From assembly GCF_001623875.1 (NCBI RefSeq), contig NZ_LWAE01000001.1, forward strand, positions 620,001-684,000: DNA of 64,000 nucleotides, given 5' to 3'. Below, one piece after another: positions 63,242 through 64,000 of the stretch. The DNA is from Clostridium magnum DSM 2767 (lineage in GTDB: Bacteria > Bacillota > Clostridia > Clostridiales > Clostridiaceae). Below the pieces are notes generated by a model. The model was not told the DNA's origin. It did not search any database and worked only from the letters and a program-made list of their open reading frames with translations. A program made the position numbers and the translations under genes. Numbering within the stretch: the first letter of the stretch is position 1; each line of letters begins with the position of its first letter.

Positions 63242-64000
63242 ATGAAAATAGGATTTATTGGACTTGGAATAATGGGTAAGCCAATGGCAAAAAACTTAAT
63301 TAAAGCAGGATATGAATTAGTTGTATTAGATCGTAATACAGCTGCAGTTGATGAATTAGTAGCATTAGGAGCTGAGAGTGAAACTACTCCAAAAGCTATT
63401 GCAGCTAAAAGTGAAGTCGTAATAACAATGCTTCCTAACTCACCACATGTTAAAGAAGTTGCTCTAGGAGAAAATGGTATTATAGATGGAGCAAAAGAAG
63501 GAACTATATTTGTAGATATGAGTTCTATAGCACCTTTAGCTTCTAAGGAAATAGCTGAAAAGTTAGCAGCAAAAGGCATAGAAATGATAGATGCACCTGT
63601 AAGTGGTGGAGAACCAAAAGCTATCGATGGAACTTTATCTATTATGGTAGGTGGAAAAGAAGAACTTTTCAATAAAGTTAAAGACATGTTACTGAAAATG
63701 GGTGCAAGTGCAGTTCTTTGTGGTGAAGTTGGAGCTGGTAACGTAACTAAATTAGCAAACCAAATCGTTGTTGCATTAAATATAGCTGCTATGTCAGAAG
63801 CTTTTGTATTAGCAACTAAAGCAGGCGTATCTCCAGAATTAGTATATAATGCTATTCGTGGCGGATTAGCTGGAAGTACTGTATTAGATGCTAAAGCACC
63901 AATGGTTATGAATAGAAACTTTAAACCAGGATTTAAAATAGATTTACACATAAAAGACTTAAGTAATGCACTTGAAACAGGAGCAGGAGTAGGAGCACCG
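63242..64000 (+). CDS. garR: Tartronate semialdehyde reductase (2-hydroxy-3-oxopropionate reductase), 3' end outside window
   Basis: An open frame of 253 codons from ATG 63242 (GGAGGA upstream) to the window end. IGFIGLGIMGKPMAKNLIKA (NAD(P) site), DAPVSGGEPKAIDGTLSIMV and GAGNVTKLANQIVV (catalytic Lys) are the marks of the beta-hydroxyacid dehydrogenase family, GarR/GlxR group. Full-length relatives have about 295 residues, so roughly 40 are missing. It turns tartronate semialdehyde into D-glycerate and shows that the locus uses the aldolase route of glucarate breakdown. Confidence 0.92.
   Translation, partial: MKIGFIGLGIMGKPMAKNLIKAGYELVVLDRNTAAVDELVALGAESETTPKAIAAKSEVVITMLPNSPHVKEVALGENGIIDGAKEGTIFVDMSSIAPLASKEIAEKLAAKGIEMIDAPVSGGEPKAIDGTLSIMVGGKEELFNKVKDMLLKMGASAVLCGEVGAGNVTKLANQIVVALNIAAMSEAFVLATKAGVSPELVYNAIRGGLAGSTVLDAKAPMVMNRNFKPGFKIDLHIKDLSNALETGAGVGAP

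Overview
The window is AT-rich, tightly packed DNA with Firmicute-type ribosome binding sites and protein families typical of Clostridium sensu stricto. I infer an anaerobic, solvent- or acid-forming Clostridium and cannot name the species.

Region 1 (1 to about 15.19 kb) is the late half of a contractile-tail (PBSX/Myo-like) prophage: baseplate genes, tail fibres, holins and amidase. It is followed by a plasmid-style module with a DnaA box, direct repeats, a ribbon-helix-helix protein, a Rep-like protein, a ParM-like actin and a small partner, and then small regulators (a LexA-type HTH and two XRE proteins). This suggests a phage that could be kept as a plasmid.

Region 2 (15.4 to 53.67 kb) appears to be one 38.26-kb serine-integrase element. 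An FAD-dependent oxidoreductase gene is cut at the hexamer GAAGCT. Its middle part ends at 15407 and its C-terminal part resumes in frame at 53663. Joining the two element ends rebuilds an attP with perfect 9-bp inverted arms, and the integrase lies just inside the left end. The element carries a cassette of unknown genes, two decayed recombinases, an iron alcohol dehydrogenase, flavin oxidoreductases, two insertion sequences, a MITE, a chemoreceptor, and a 14-kb nickel-pincer gene cluster.

That cluster (38.8 to 52.3 kb) holds larB, an iron-sulfur protein, a divergent LarA homologue, a BenE-like transporter, a QPRTase-like protein, the complete 2-oxopent-4-enoate to acetyl-CoA lower pathway (hydratase, acylating aldehyde dehydrogenase, aldolase), larC, a MoaB/CinA-like protein with a histidine tail, an IclR regulator, a CbiM-like nickel transporter and larE. 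The LarA homologue keeps the spacing of the nickel and cofactor ligands but seems to lack the usual catalytic Arg and His. A repeated operator with two AGAAC half-sites 20 bp apart sits at its promoters. I regard it as the best candidate for an undescribed system: a nickel-pincer enzyme feeding a meta-cleavage-type lower pathway in an anaerobe.

Region 3 (54 to 64 kb, outside the element) is a D-glucarate utilisation locus: gudD, a DapA-family aldolase or dehydratase, a 2-hydroxyacid dehydrogenase, an aldo/keto reductase, a GntP permease and garR (cut by the window end). Five of its promoters share a motif TTGTGCA...TGAAYATTG followed exactly 35 nt later by YATGATAATA, which defines a regulon. 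Two related structured RNA leaders with a conserved pseudoknot and compensatory changes precede the BenE-like transporter gene and the hydroxyacid dehydrogenase gene; they look like an unassigned riboswitch class.
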